A stretch of 64,000 nt of DNA from Apodemus sylvaticus (taxonomy: Eukaryota; Chordata; Mammalia; Rodentia; Muridae), in assembly GCF_947179515.1 (NCBI RefSeq), contig NC_067480.1, forward strand, positions 12,536,201 to 12,600,200. The letters run 5' to 3'. Of the stretch, positions 45,731-56,500 are shown one piece after another; position 1 is the stretch's first letter; the number at the start of each line of letters is the position of its first letter. Under the pieces are notes generated by a model. It was not told where the DNA came from. It was given only the letters and a program-made list of their open reading frames with translations, and searched no databases. The position numbers were made by a program, and so were the translations under genes.

Positions 45731-45738
45731 ACTTAGAC

Positions 45739-46299
45739 ACATTTAATATTTCTTGTCAAATGATCTGCTTTCCTCTGCTAACAACATATCCAAAATAAAA
45801 ACTTATTTTTATAGGACATAGTGAAATGGTAAAAGTAAGCACAAAATAAATCTTCTAAATTGGAAGTGTTTGAGATCTAAGAAAAATTTTGTATTTCATA
45901 TAGGTGTACTAAGCCAAAAAATTAAATAAAATATATAGAACATAATTAAGGGAAGAATTAGGTGCATTTCAGATACCTAATCAAAAGACATTCGAAAGTT
46001 TGAGATTTCTTTCTTGACACTTTAAAAACTTTCACAAAAAGGGGTATCAACAGGTTGTAAAATTTAATATTTCTAAATTTGTAAACAGTAATGGAGCTAA
46101 TGTTTGCCATGCATCAAAATTCATATTTTGAAGACTTGACACTCAAGGTATATTAGAATTTAAATAAATATAAACTCACAAAAATTTCATTGATTTTAGT
46201 CACTGTTATTATTTCAATAACATTTAGTTTACATTTAATAGTAATTATTATTTTGTGGATGCTGGACTTAACAATTCAGTTCTTGAATTTCAGGTTGAT
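45739..46299. other. Non-genic stretch
   Basis: No repeat or exon is recognised. Confidence 0.55.
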
Positions 46300-46420
46300 G
46301 ATAGTATGATAGTATGATAGTATAATAGTATGATAGTATGATAGTATGATAGTATGATAGTATGATAGTATGATAGTATGATAGTATGATAGTATGATAG
46401 TATGATAGTATGATAGTATG
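46300..46420. repeat. Octamer tandem array (GATAGTAT)n
   Basis: About 15 copies of GATAGTAT run without spacers. One unit near 46321 reads TATAATAG instead of TATGATAG; the rest are identical. The lack of spacers rules out CRISPR. Confidence 0.97.
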
Positions 46421-46872
46421 AATATCACTCACGGAATACTGGAATTTTTATTTCTACCTTTTTTTGTATAATGTAGAATATAGACAACAGTTCGTATTTG
46501 CTATCTGATTTCAAGGGCCAGCATCCAACCCTGCAGAGTACATGTTACTCAGCAGCAGCATTGGGTTGGTCAGGTGTTTTGAATGCAGTTGCAATCCAAA
46601 GTATCTTCACTCAACATTTTGTGGACTCACTATAGGCTTGGGATGAGGCAACCCCACTGTAAATTCAAGAACGTCCATATGCTTGCCTGGAATTGGTCAA
46701 ATAGTTTTAGTATTAAGAAAATATTCTTAATATCCTGTTTCATGTTTGCATCATTCCTTCATGTTTTTCTCATGCCTTGTTTATGTCACATTTGGAAACC
46801 TTGGGTTAATATGTAATCTTTCTCTTAAAGTAAAATTTTAATAAGGCTGATAGTTTTTTGAAAATTTATTTT

Positions 46873-46974
46873 GTACTCACTTGAGCAGCACATATACTAA
46901 AATTGGAAAGATACAGAGAAGATTAGCATGGCCCCTGCACAAGGATGACAGGCAAATTTGTGAAGTGTTCCATA
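46873..46974 (+). pseudogene. U6 snRNA processed pseudogene
   Basis: The sequence covers the whole U6 snRNA, from GTACTCACTT (U6 GTGCTCGCTT) through CAGCACATATACTAAAATTG and GAAGATTAGCATGGCCCCTG to GTTCCATA. It differs at about nine positions, and all seven CpG sites of functional U6 are lost. It lacks a terminal T run and instead has an A-rich tail that became a GAAA microsatellite. The GAAAATTTATTTT (46860-46872) before it and GAAAACTTATTATTTT (47214-47229) after the tail look like a diverged target-site duplication. U6 functions in the spliceosome; this copy is an L1-mobilised relic. Confidence 0.95.
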
Positions 46975-47036
46975 AAAAAAAGAAAGAAGAAAGAAAGAAG
47001 GAAGAAAGAAGAAAGAAAGAAACCAAGAAAGAAACC

Positions 47037-47123
<87 letters not shown>

Positions 47124-47159
47124 GAAAAAGAAAGAAACCAAGAAAGAAACAAAGTAACA

Positions 47160-47215
<56 letters not shown>

Positions 47216-47217
47216 AA
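46975..47217. repeat. (GAAA)n microsatellite grown from retrocopy tail
   Basis: About 240 bp of GAAA units carry interruptions (GAAGAAA, ACCAAGAAA, AACAAAGT). Kx and Sx-rich open frames on both strands (46877-47234) are its translation and not genes. Confidence 0.97.
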
Positions 47218-47399
47218 ACTTATTATTTTGGTGACTTCTCAGACTGTTTGGCTGTTAAAATTGTTGACATCTGTAACTTAGAAATTAAATAGAAATATTG
47301 AAGCGATAAACACTGTACTTTTAAAACTACAGTAGATCATTGATGGTCGAGGAATAAGTTGTATTAGAATAAACAGGCTTAAAAAATGTGAGGAAAGCT

Positions 47400-47880
47400 A
47401 ACTTACCACAACTCCTTCAACGGTATAATGAAGCTGTCAGTTGTAGGGGTGGTTCTGTTCCCCAAATAATTCTTGATCTATCAGTAAAGATGCCATGGGC
47501 AGAAGGATTGGCAGAACTCCCGGGGCCTCACAGGCAAGCGAGCAGATGCAGGAGAGAGAGAGAGGAAGAGAGTTTACTATGCTTTGGAGGGAGAAAAGCC
47601 AACCAGCTAAGCATGTGAGATCTTGGGCAGAGCATCCACAGGCAGATCTATAGGCAGGGGGTTGGGATGTTGTGCTGGCACTGAAGAATGCTGAGCAACT
47701 GAAGCTGAATGCAGATTTAGGGTGCTGATCTGGGAGTTGTGGGAAGGACATGCTAGCTGAGGTAGATTGGAGGACCTCAGCAGTTGAGCCAAGAAGGCAA
47801 GGTGAAACTGAACAACTGTGTGTGCCTGTGTTTTTCATCCATGCATCCAATATTCTCTGGGTGAGGGCTAGTAGCACCGT
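47400..47880. repeat. Degenerate LTR-like dispersed repeat
   Basis: The block is GC-richer than its surroundings and contains TCAGTAAAGATGCC (a decayed AATAAA-type region), GTTGTGCTGGCACTGAAGAATG, GGTGCTGATCTGGGAGTTG and GTGTGCCTGTGTTTTTCATCC. The word order resembles a dispersed mouse LTR-type repeat, but I cannot name it and see no paired LTR or viral gene. Confidence 0.4.
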
Positions 47881-49569
47881 CCAGTCCTGGAGTTAAGGTG
47901 GGGTAGCAAAAGCTACATGCAACACTCAGTGGTCATTGTGATGAATACATGTTTAGACGCATGGGTCACTACGTCTAAAGATTTTTAACACAACTAAGCT
48001 ATTACATATATTGAGGGACTCTTTTGAGAGCATGAAGTTAAAAACAATTCTCTATTCTTTCAGAGTTGCTACTTTCAATGTGAATTTTCTTTTTCCAAGG
48101 TCTATATATCATACTCAAAACACACTCCTATCTACAATAAGAGTTTCAATATTTCCATTCAAAATGTCTGCATACATGTATTGGGAGGACAGGATTAGAA
48201 TTGAATATCACCATCCAGGAAAGCATCAAGTTTTCAACTGTATAGAATTCATATTGCCACTAACTATGACTTACATCTGTGTTAAGACTTCAATAAAGCT
48301 ATTTTTTTCTTTCAAACACATTATCAATAAATAGAGATTGCATAGATTACCTTTGAAAAAGCACTGAGGCAGAAGTAAGAAATCATGATTAGATTTTTCT
48401 TAATTTTAACCATATTCTCACTCCTGAAGCTGACTTTTTTATAAATGAAAATAACCTTTTGTACTATTTTGTTAAAATTGCCCTCACAATGGCATACCAG
48501 CTTCCTGCAGCAATGTGTTTAAAGTATTCTGGTGCTATGAAGAATATTTAATTATGTGATTATCTTCCGTGAGGTGTACAGTTAATTGTCTTTACACCAA
48601 ATGTAAATGATTTTGAACAATAAATGTGAATGAATAATGTTCTGGCTGTGAGTAACAGATGTCATGTGGATTTTGATTTCTCAGTCATTTTAAAACATTT
48701 CTTTTCAAGTCTGGAAAAGCAATTAGTTAAGATTACAAACTAATAACCATCAAAATCTGGGCTTAGCAACAAAATGGGATGTTAAGAGTAGAATTCAAAA
48801 ATAGCATCTTTGAAAAAAATCATTACATTTATGTTCTTCAGATATCAAGAATGATTTTTAAGAAAATTGTACATAGCCTGGTTATAATTCTCTGAATGTA
48901 GCTTCTTAGTATAAATCGTTAGAAGATTTACAGCACTATCATAAATGAAGCAGGGCAACCCTGTGGCTCTGAGTCGTATGTCCTATTTTCTTTTATACTT
49001 AAAGGCTACTGAGCATGAGCAGAGGTTCAATATTAGTCATAAAGCAATGAGTAGAGTTGCCTCTGACAGGGTGAGGATGCATTTTGTTTGTTTGTTTTGC
49101 TTAACTTTTTTTTTCTACCCCTAAAGTGTTCAGCATTCTTCCATTGACAATAGAACAAGGCTCTTGCTCATAAATGCTAAATTCCTTTCCGTGTAGATGA
49201 CTAACATACATGGATTAAAATTATTCATGGGGTGTTCACATAGTATTGATCTTATACTAAAGAATGCACTGCAGTAATAATTTCAATCACTGCAACAACT
49301 TACTACTGTTTGTCTAATGTGGTGTAAGTCCTCACTTCTTCCAACAGATCATCACTCTCACACGAATGTTTCTGAGCCACATAAATCATTTATGACGGGC
49401 TCACATAAACAAAGGTAAATGACTGTCTCACAATAAGAATCTAGCTGTGGCAAACTCAGTATTGATGAACTGGGCCCCGTGAGCTCCACAAGTGTCTGGT
49501 GGCCTGTCTTCTGGTGATCAGTCTTGTGCCAATGTAATTGCCTGGTCCAGAAAACCATGAGTAAACCAA
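47881..49569. other. Non-genic stretch
   Basis: No exon or repeat is recognised. The 107-codon + frame at 48011-48334 has no signal peptide, domain or start context that I can support. Confidence 0.55.
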
Positions 49570-49632
49570 GAGACTTTTCTTTTTTCTTTTCTTCTCTTCT
49601 CTTTTCTTTTCTTTTTTTGTTTTCTTTTCTTT
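49570..49632. repeat. (TTTTC)n pyrimidine tract
   Basis: Imperfect TTTTC/TCTTC units run for about 60 bp. Confidence 0.9.
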
Positions 49633-50079
49633 ATCTAGAGCCATCCACTCCCTTCCATTGGATGCCCAACAGCAGTAGGAAAAGCCTGGGGCCCCACAGC
49701 AAAGACCATTCTTAGCTCCCTTTAAAGTTCACACCTGAAGAACAAAAGATTAAAAGCAGAAATGTTAATGCTCTGTTTCTGCCAACAAGAAAGCTGAACC
49801 CCTGTCTTCCAGGCTGGTGGGAGTGTGGGGTTCCCTCAGGGTGGAGGGATTGGGCCTTGTGAATCCTTCATATGTCTGTGATTTGCTGTTGCCATGTCTA
49901 GTGTTGTGTAGAACTAGCACATTCAACTGAAGCTTCAGTGAAATGTCTTCAGTGACAGTGTTGTGTCCTGAAAACCGGTTGTCCAAGCCCTGCCCCTCTC
50001 TTCCAGCTAATTTATATGTAGCAACTATACACTTTGCAAAATTTTAAGACATTATAAATTAATTACAACCTTTCCCCAT
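49633..50079. other. Non-genic stretch
   Basis: Somewhat GC-richer than its surroundings; no repeat or exon is recognised. Confidence 0.5.
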
Positions 50080-50235
50080 ATAGTTTTCTCCTCCTATACA
50101 CTACTATATAAACCGATCTGCTGCTCTTTGAAACTCATGGCCTTTAGTCAATAATTGCTATTGCATGCTTATAGACCTCTCTCTCATATACACATGTAAA
50201 TATATATTCATAAATATACCCTGTTCAGTCAATTT

Positions 50236-50292
<57 letters not shown>

Positions 50293-50520
50293 TATATGCC
50301 TTCTTTCAGGACTGACCATTTTGAACTAGAAACACAATTACTGTGTTCTTACTGAAAAAGAACATCTCTACAGCCTTGAGCTTTTGAAAGTTGGGTGTAT
50401 TTCTTTGTATAGAGTTTTGTTGGGGCCTTGTGGGCTTCTCACCATCTATTTGGCATGTCTGTTGGTGGCATCTTTCTTCAGATCATGTTCCTCCTTGGAC
50501 AGTATATCAGTGAAATTTCA
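50080..50520 (+). repeat. Unassigned old dispersed repeat, copy 3 of 3
   Basis: Shares CTCATGGCCT, CCTGTTCAGTCAATTTAATGT, GGACTGACCATTTTGAACT, GGGCCTTGTGGGCTTCTC and TTTGGCATGTCTGTTGGTGG with the copies at 12575 and 43485. A (TA)n run (50244-50297) has expanded inside it, where copy 1 has a short TATATATATA. Confidence 0.5.
50244..50297. repeat. (TA)n microsatellite
   Basis: About 26 TA units with one TATG interruption. Confidence 0.95.
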
Positions 50521-51654
50521 CTTGCATAGCTTTTGCCTTAAGTAGATCGTGTATTTCCTTCTCTTTTTTAGATTATTAGTTTAGATCCACAATCTATTTA
50601 GCTTGGATACAAACATAGAAGCAATATTGCTGGATTATATAGCATGTCAATTTCCACTCCTTTGGCAAAAATATTTATGCAGTTTTCAATAAAGGGAATC
50701 TCATTAACATTCTTGTATTCATTATATTAACATTCCTGCATTCATTAGAAAGAAATACATTTTATGTTAATCCCTAAATAATTTTATAAAGGATGTCAAG
50801 GAATTTTAAAGCAATCATGGATTATTTTAATAAGTATTTTCTAACAACATGTGTCAAAATTTAGTATTTAGTACAAAATCTTATTTGAATGATAAATTTT
50901 AAGAAAAACAAATTTATCTATAAATAAAACGACCGTGTTGTTTACTTAAGAGACCATAGTCATGGATATAAAATAAATATGAGTGAAGTGTTCGAACTAT
51001 AAATTATATGTTCTTTTCCTTGAAAGACAATACCAAGTCTTGTTAGAGAACTTTAAACTAATTGACAGCTTTCCTACAACAACAAATATGAGAAGAATCA
51101 AGTTGCAAATTTTTTGAGTGTAATCATTAATATAAACTGTTTAATTTCATTTGAGTCTTAATTTGTATGTTTTAATCACTAATGCATTCACCTCTTTCTA
51201 AATTATTTGTCCTTTGCAAATTTGTTGATTATTTACTCTTCCTAGACTGGGTGTGATCTCATAATACTTATTGGAAGCATCGCACAATTTAAGAACAGGT
51301 AGTTCTTGTATGGGAGTAATTGTGCATTCTGAAAATATGATGTTTAACTTATTATTTGATTTTGGACTCCTTAGTATACCCAGAAAAATAAAACATTTAT
51401 AAATCAATTTATGAAACACTTTATATCATATAAATTGTCTTTTTATTGCAATTCTTATCTTGCTTAAGAATTTTTCTTCTCTCTAACAACATAAAAACAA
51501 TATACTTGCAGGCTTTCAATTACTTTTTCTGTCAGTTTTTAAGATATTTAACCTTTCCCCCTGGAACTGTTACATAACATACACATTCCTGATGTAAAGA
51601 GTTATAGAATTACAACTGAATTATGGAGAATGAGACAAGGCTACTAGAAGTCCT
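50521..51654. other. Non-genic AT-rich stretch
   Basis: No exon or repeat is recognised. Confidence 0.55.
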
Positions 51655-51815
51655 AAATTAATTTTTTACAGAGGCAGAAGCAAATTAGCACAGGAAATCC
51701 CATACAGATTGGGGGGAAAAGTCTTCACTAACCTACATCTGACAGGTGGCTAATCTCCAAAATATATAAAGAATTCAAGTTTACCTCCAAAAACCCAAAT
51801 AATCCAATTATTGTG
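51655..51815 (+). pseudogene. Old L1 ORF2 fragment
   Basis: The sequence encodes a decayed version of the segment after NLHLTGG-like text (AAAAGTCTTCACTAACC, ACATCTGACAGGTGGCTAAT, CAAAATATATAAAGAATTC), matching 960-1060 of the first L1. It precedes the next L1's 5' UTR and is probably a separate, older copy. Confidence 0.7.
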
Positions 51816-51924
51816 GATCTGAAGCAATAATAAAAAATAATACATGATCTACTTAGGGCAAAAGTTATGCAAGTAAAATCTCAATGATAGACTGTCCAAG
51901 AAGGAAAATTAACTGAACAAAGAT

Positions 51925-52290
51925 GGGCCATCATCTTTGCTCCTGTGACCAAGCAGCCAGATCATCCAGGTACACCAGGTACAGGGAACACCAGAGTGAA
52001 AGATCTCTCGAGACACAGCCCGCCAAGGCTCTACTTGCACCTAGGAGCTGGGCAGCCCCACAGTCATCTGTGCACTTATCTGGCCATGGAACGTCTGACC
52101 TGCAGGGAGTCCCACATTTGGAGGGAGTCCTGTGTTCAGAGGTGAGGCCATCACCATTTGTGCTCCTGTGAAAGTGGGGAAGGAGAGAATGGTAGGGATC
52201 TCCAGAGTAGAGGATCTCTTGGGACACACCCCTGCCAGGATGCTGCCTATATACAGGAGTTCAGCAGCACCACAGCAATCTGTGCCAGGG
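51925..52290 (+). repeat. Two diverged 5' UTR monomers
   Basis: GGGCCATCATCTTTGCTCCTG (51925) and GAGGCCATCACCATTTGTGC (52144) start parallel blocks that share GATCTCT(C/T)G(A/G)GACACA and CA(C/G)AG(T/C)(C/A)ATCTGTGC. The step of about 219 bp suits an L1 promoter monomer. These units differ from those at 19.6-20.1 kb. Confidence 0.7.
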
Positions 52291-52392
52291 GAAAGCAAGT
52301 CACTCATGATTGCTGAGATAGGCTAACAGGCAAACAGGAGGGGCAAGCACCAGCCAGTGATAGCAGGACCAACTAACACCAGAGATAACCAG

Positions 52393-52647
52393 ATGGCAAA
52401 AGGCAAATTTAGGAATGTTGCTAACAGAAATCAAGGCAATATGGCACCATCCAAATGCAATTCTCCCACAACACCAAGTCTTGGATACCTCACCATACCA
52501 GGAAAGCAAGATTTGGATTTAAAATCACACATCAGGATGTTGATGGAGGGCTTCATGGAGGGCTTCAAGAAGGACATAAATAACCCCCTTAAAGAAATAC
52601 AGGAGAACACAAGTAAACAGGGAGAAGCCCTTGAAGAATGAAAGGAA

Positions 52648-52679
<32 letters not shown>

Positions 52680-53482
52680 AAAGAAAAAAAAAGGTGAAGG
52701 AATTGAACAAACCCATCTAGGATCTAAAGAAGGAGGTAGAAACAATAATGAAATCACAAAGGGAGACAACTAGGGACATAGAAAACCTAGGAAAGAAGTC
52801 AGGAGTTATGGATCCAAGCATCAACAACAGAATACAAGAGATAGAAGAAAGAATCTCAGATGCAGAAGATACCATAGAAAGCATTCATACAACAGACAAA
52901 GAAAATGAAAAATGCAAAAAGCTCCTGACCCCAAAACAACCAGGAAACTCAGGACAAAATGAGAAGACCAAACAGAAAGATTATAGGTATAGAAGATTTC
53001 CAACTTAAAGGGCCAGTAAATGTCTTCAACAAATTATAGAGGAAAACTTCTCTAACCTAAAGAAAGAGATGCCCATGAATATACAAGAAGCCTACAGAAC
53101 TCCAAATAGATTTGACCAGAAAAGAAATTCCTCCCATCACATAATTAAAACACCAAATGTACTAAACAAAGAAAGAATATTAAAAGCAGTAAGGGAAATA
53201 AGTCAAGTAACATATAAAGGTAGACCTATGAGAATTACACCTGACTTCTCACCAGAGACTATGAAAGCCAGGAGAGCCTGGGCAGATATCATACAGACCC
53301 AAAGGGAACACAAATGCCAACAAAGACTGCTATGTCCAGAAAATCTCTCAATTGCCATCAATGGAGAAACCTACATATTTCACAACAAAAACAAATTTAC
53401 ACAGTATCTTTCCACAAATCCAGCCCTTCAAAGGATAATGAATGAAAAACCCCCCAAAAAAGGAGGGGAAACTACATACTAG
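52393..53482 (+). pseudogene. L1 ORF1, broken
   Basis: The ATG at 52393 begins MAKGKFRN and the frame is open to a TGA ending at 52641. A (CA)n run and A run (52650-52692) then interrupt the coiled-coil region. Another frame picks up QRETTRDIENLGKKSG to KKLLTPKQPGN (52748 to about 52960), a frameshift follows, and the C-terminal RRM/CTD part is open at 53069-53482. The protein cannot be made. It is shorter than the 419-residue copy. Confidence 0.88.
52648..52692. repeat. (CA)n plus poly-A inside L1 ORF1
   Basis: About 16 CA units and an AAAAGAAAAAAAAA run occur where the coiled coil is encoded in other copies, so a microsatellite has grown inside the old gene. Confidence 0.9.
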
Positions 53483-53557
53483 AAAAAGCAAGAAATTAAT
53501 ATTCTTTCAACAAATCCAAAAGAAGATAACCACACAAACATAAAAATTACATCAAAA

Positions 53558-56500
53558 GTAGTAGGAAGCAACAATCAATATTCCTTAATATCTCTGAACA
53601 TCAATGGACTCAATTCCCCAATAAAAAGACATAGATTAACAGACTGGATACATAAACAAGACCCAACATTTTGCTGCATACAAGAAATGCATCTTAGTGT
53701 CAAAGACAAAGACTACCTCAGAGTTAAATGCTGGAAAACAGTTCTCCAGGCAAATGGTCTGAGAAAACAAGCTGGACTAGCCATTCTAATATCCAATAAA
53801 ATAGACTTTCAATCAAAAGTCATCAAAAAAGACACAGATGGACACTTTATACTCATCAAAGGAAAAACCTACCAGGGAGAACTCTCAATTCTGAGCATCT
53901 ATGCTCCAATACAAGGGCATCCTTATTCATAAAGGAAACTTTACTAACGCTTAAAGCACACATTGCACCCCACACAATAATTGTGTGTGACTTCAACACG
54001 CCACTCTCATCAATGGACAGATCAGAAAAACACAAACTAAACAGAAGCACAGTGAAACTAACAAGTTTTGGACAAATTGGATTTAATAGCTATCTATAGA
54101 ACATTTCATCCTAAATCAAAAGAATATACCTTCTTCTTAGCACCTCATGGTACCTTCTCCAAAATTGACCATATGACCAAAATTGACCATATGAGGTCAA
54201 AAAACAGACCTCAACAGAGATAAGAAGGTTGACCTAATTCCATGACTCTTATCAGATCACCATGGAGTAAAGGTGATCTTCAATAGCAACAAAACAACAG
54301 AAAGTCCACATTCACATGGAAGCTGAACAATGCTCTACTCAATGATACCTTAGTCAAGGAAGAAATAAGAAAAGAAATCAAAACCCTTTTAGAATTTAAT
54401 GAAAATGAAGGTACAACATACCCAAATTTATGGAACACAGTGAGAGCAGTGCTAAGAGGAAGCCTCATACCTCTGAGTGCCTCCAAAAAGAAGCTGGAGA
54501 GAGCATACACTAGCAGCTTAATGGCACACCTGAAACCTTTAGAACAGAAAGAAGCTAATACACCCAAAAGGAGAAGAAGGCCAGAAATCATCAAACTCAG
54601 GACTGAAATCAACCAAGTTGAAACAAAAAGAACTATACAAAGAATCAACAAAAGTAGGAGCTGGTTCTTTGAAAAAATCAACAAGATAGATAAACTTTTA
54701 GCCAGACTAAGCAGAGGGCACAGAGACAGTATCCAAATGAACAAAGTCAGAAATGAAAAGGGAGAAATAACAGAAACTGAGGAAATTCAAAAAATTATGA
54801 GACCTACTACAAAAAACTATACTCAACACAACTGGAAAATCTGGATGAAATAAAAAATTTCCTAGACAGATAGTAACTACCAAAGTTTAATCAGGATCAG
54901 ATAGACCATCTAAATGGTCCCATAAAGAAATAGAAGGGGTCATTGACCGTCTCTCAACTAAAAACAGCACAGGACCAGATTATTTTAGTGCAGAATTCTG
55001 TCAGAACTTCAAAGAAGACCTCATACCAATACTCTTCAAACTATTCCACAAAATAGAAAGAAAAGGAACAGTTCCCAACTCATTCTATAAAGCGAAAATT
55101 TGCTGATACCAAACAATACAAAAATTCAACAAAGAAAGAGAACTTTAGACCAATATCCCTTATGAATATTGATGCAAAAATACTCAATAAAATTCTTGCC
55201 AATCGAATCCATTGATCATCGAAATGATCATTCCCTATGATCAAGTAGGCTTCATCCCAGGAATGCAGTGATGGTTCAATATAGGGAAATCCATCAATGT
55301 AATCCACTACATTAAAAAAAACTCAAAGAAAAAAACCATACGGTCATTTCATTAGATGCTGAAAAAGCATTTGACAAAATTCAGCATCCTTTTATGTTAA
55401 ATGTCTTGGAAATAATAGGAATTCAAGGCCCATACCTAAACATAATAAAAGCAATATACAGCAAACCACTAGCCAACATAAAACTAAATGGGGAGAAACA
55501 TAAAGCAATCCCACTAAAATCAGGGACTAGATAAGGATGCCATCTCTGTACATACTTATTCAATATAGTGCTTGTAGTTCTAGCTAAAGCAATTAGAAAA
55601 AAGGAGGTCAAAGTGATACAAATTGGAAATGAAGTAGTCAAGTTATTACTATTTGCAGATGCTATGATAGTATAGCTAAGTGACCCAAAAAACTACACCA
55701 GAGAACACCTACAGCTGATAAATAAATTCAGCAAATTGGCTGAATATAAAATTACTCAAGAAAATCAGTAGCCTTCCTATACTCAAAGGATAAACAGGCT
55801 GAGAAAGAAATTAGAGAAATGACACCCTTCAAAATAGTCACAAACAATATAAAGTATCTTGGTGTGACTCTAACTAAACAAGTGAGGGATATGTATGACA
55901 GGAACTTCAAGTCTTTGAAGAAAGAAATTGAAGAAGACCCCAGAAGATGGAAAAAATATTCCATGCTCTTGGATTGGCAGGATTAATATAGTTAAAATGG
56001 TTGCCGAAAGCAGTATACAGATACAATGCAATCCCCATCAAAATCTTTACTCAATTCTTCATAGAGTTAGAAAGTGCAATTCTCAAATTCATCTGGAACA
56101 AAAAACAAAAAAATCTAGGATAGCTAAAACTATTCTCCACTGTAAAAGAACTTATGGGGGAATCACTATCCCTGAACTTAAGCAGTACTATAGAGCAATG
56201 GTGTTAAAAACTGCAAGTACAGTGACAGGCAGGTAGATCAATGGAATAGAATTAAAGTCCCAGAAATGAACCCACACAATTATGGTCACTTGATCTTTGA
56301 CAAAGGAGCTACAACCATCCTGTAGAAAAAAAGATAGCCTTTTCAACAAATGGTGCTGTTTCAGCTGGAGGTCAGCATGCAGAAGAATACAAATCGATCC
56401 ATTCTTATCTCCTTGTACTAAGCTCAACTCCAAGTGGATCAGTGACCTCCACATAAAATCAGCCACACTGAAACTAGAAGAAAAGAAACCGAGGAAGACC

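Noticed and set aside
46300..46420. Regular repeat array considered as CRISPR
   Set aside because: The units are 8 bp with no spacers, in a mammalian genome; it is a tandem minisatellite.
46877..47234. Lys/Glu-rich and Phe/Leu/Ser-rich frames of up to 117 codons
   Set aside because: They begin in the U6 pseudogene and translate the GAAA microsatellite.
47400..47880. Possible endogenous retrovirus
   Set aside because: The block is only LTR-like and weakly so. No gag, pol or env coding sequence, primer-binding site or second LTR was found, so it is listed only as a degenerate repeat.
48011..48334. 107-codon + strand frame in unique DNA
   Set aside because: AT-rich chance frame; no recognisable motif and no splice or promoter context.
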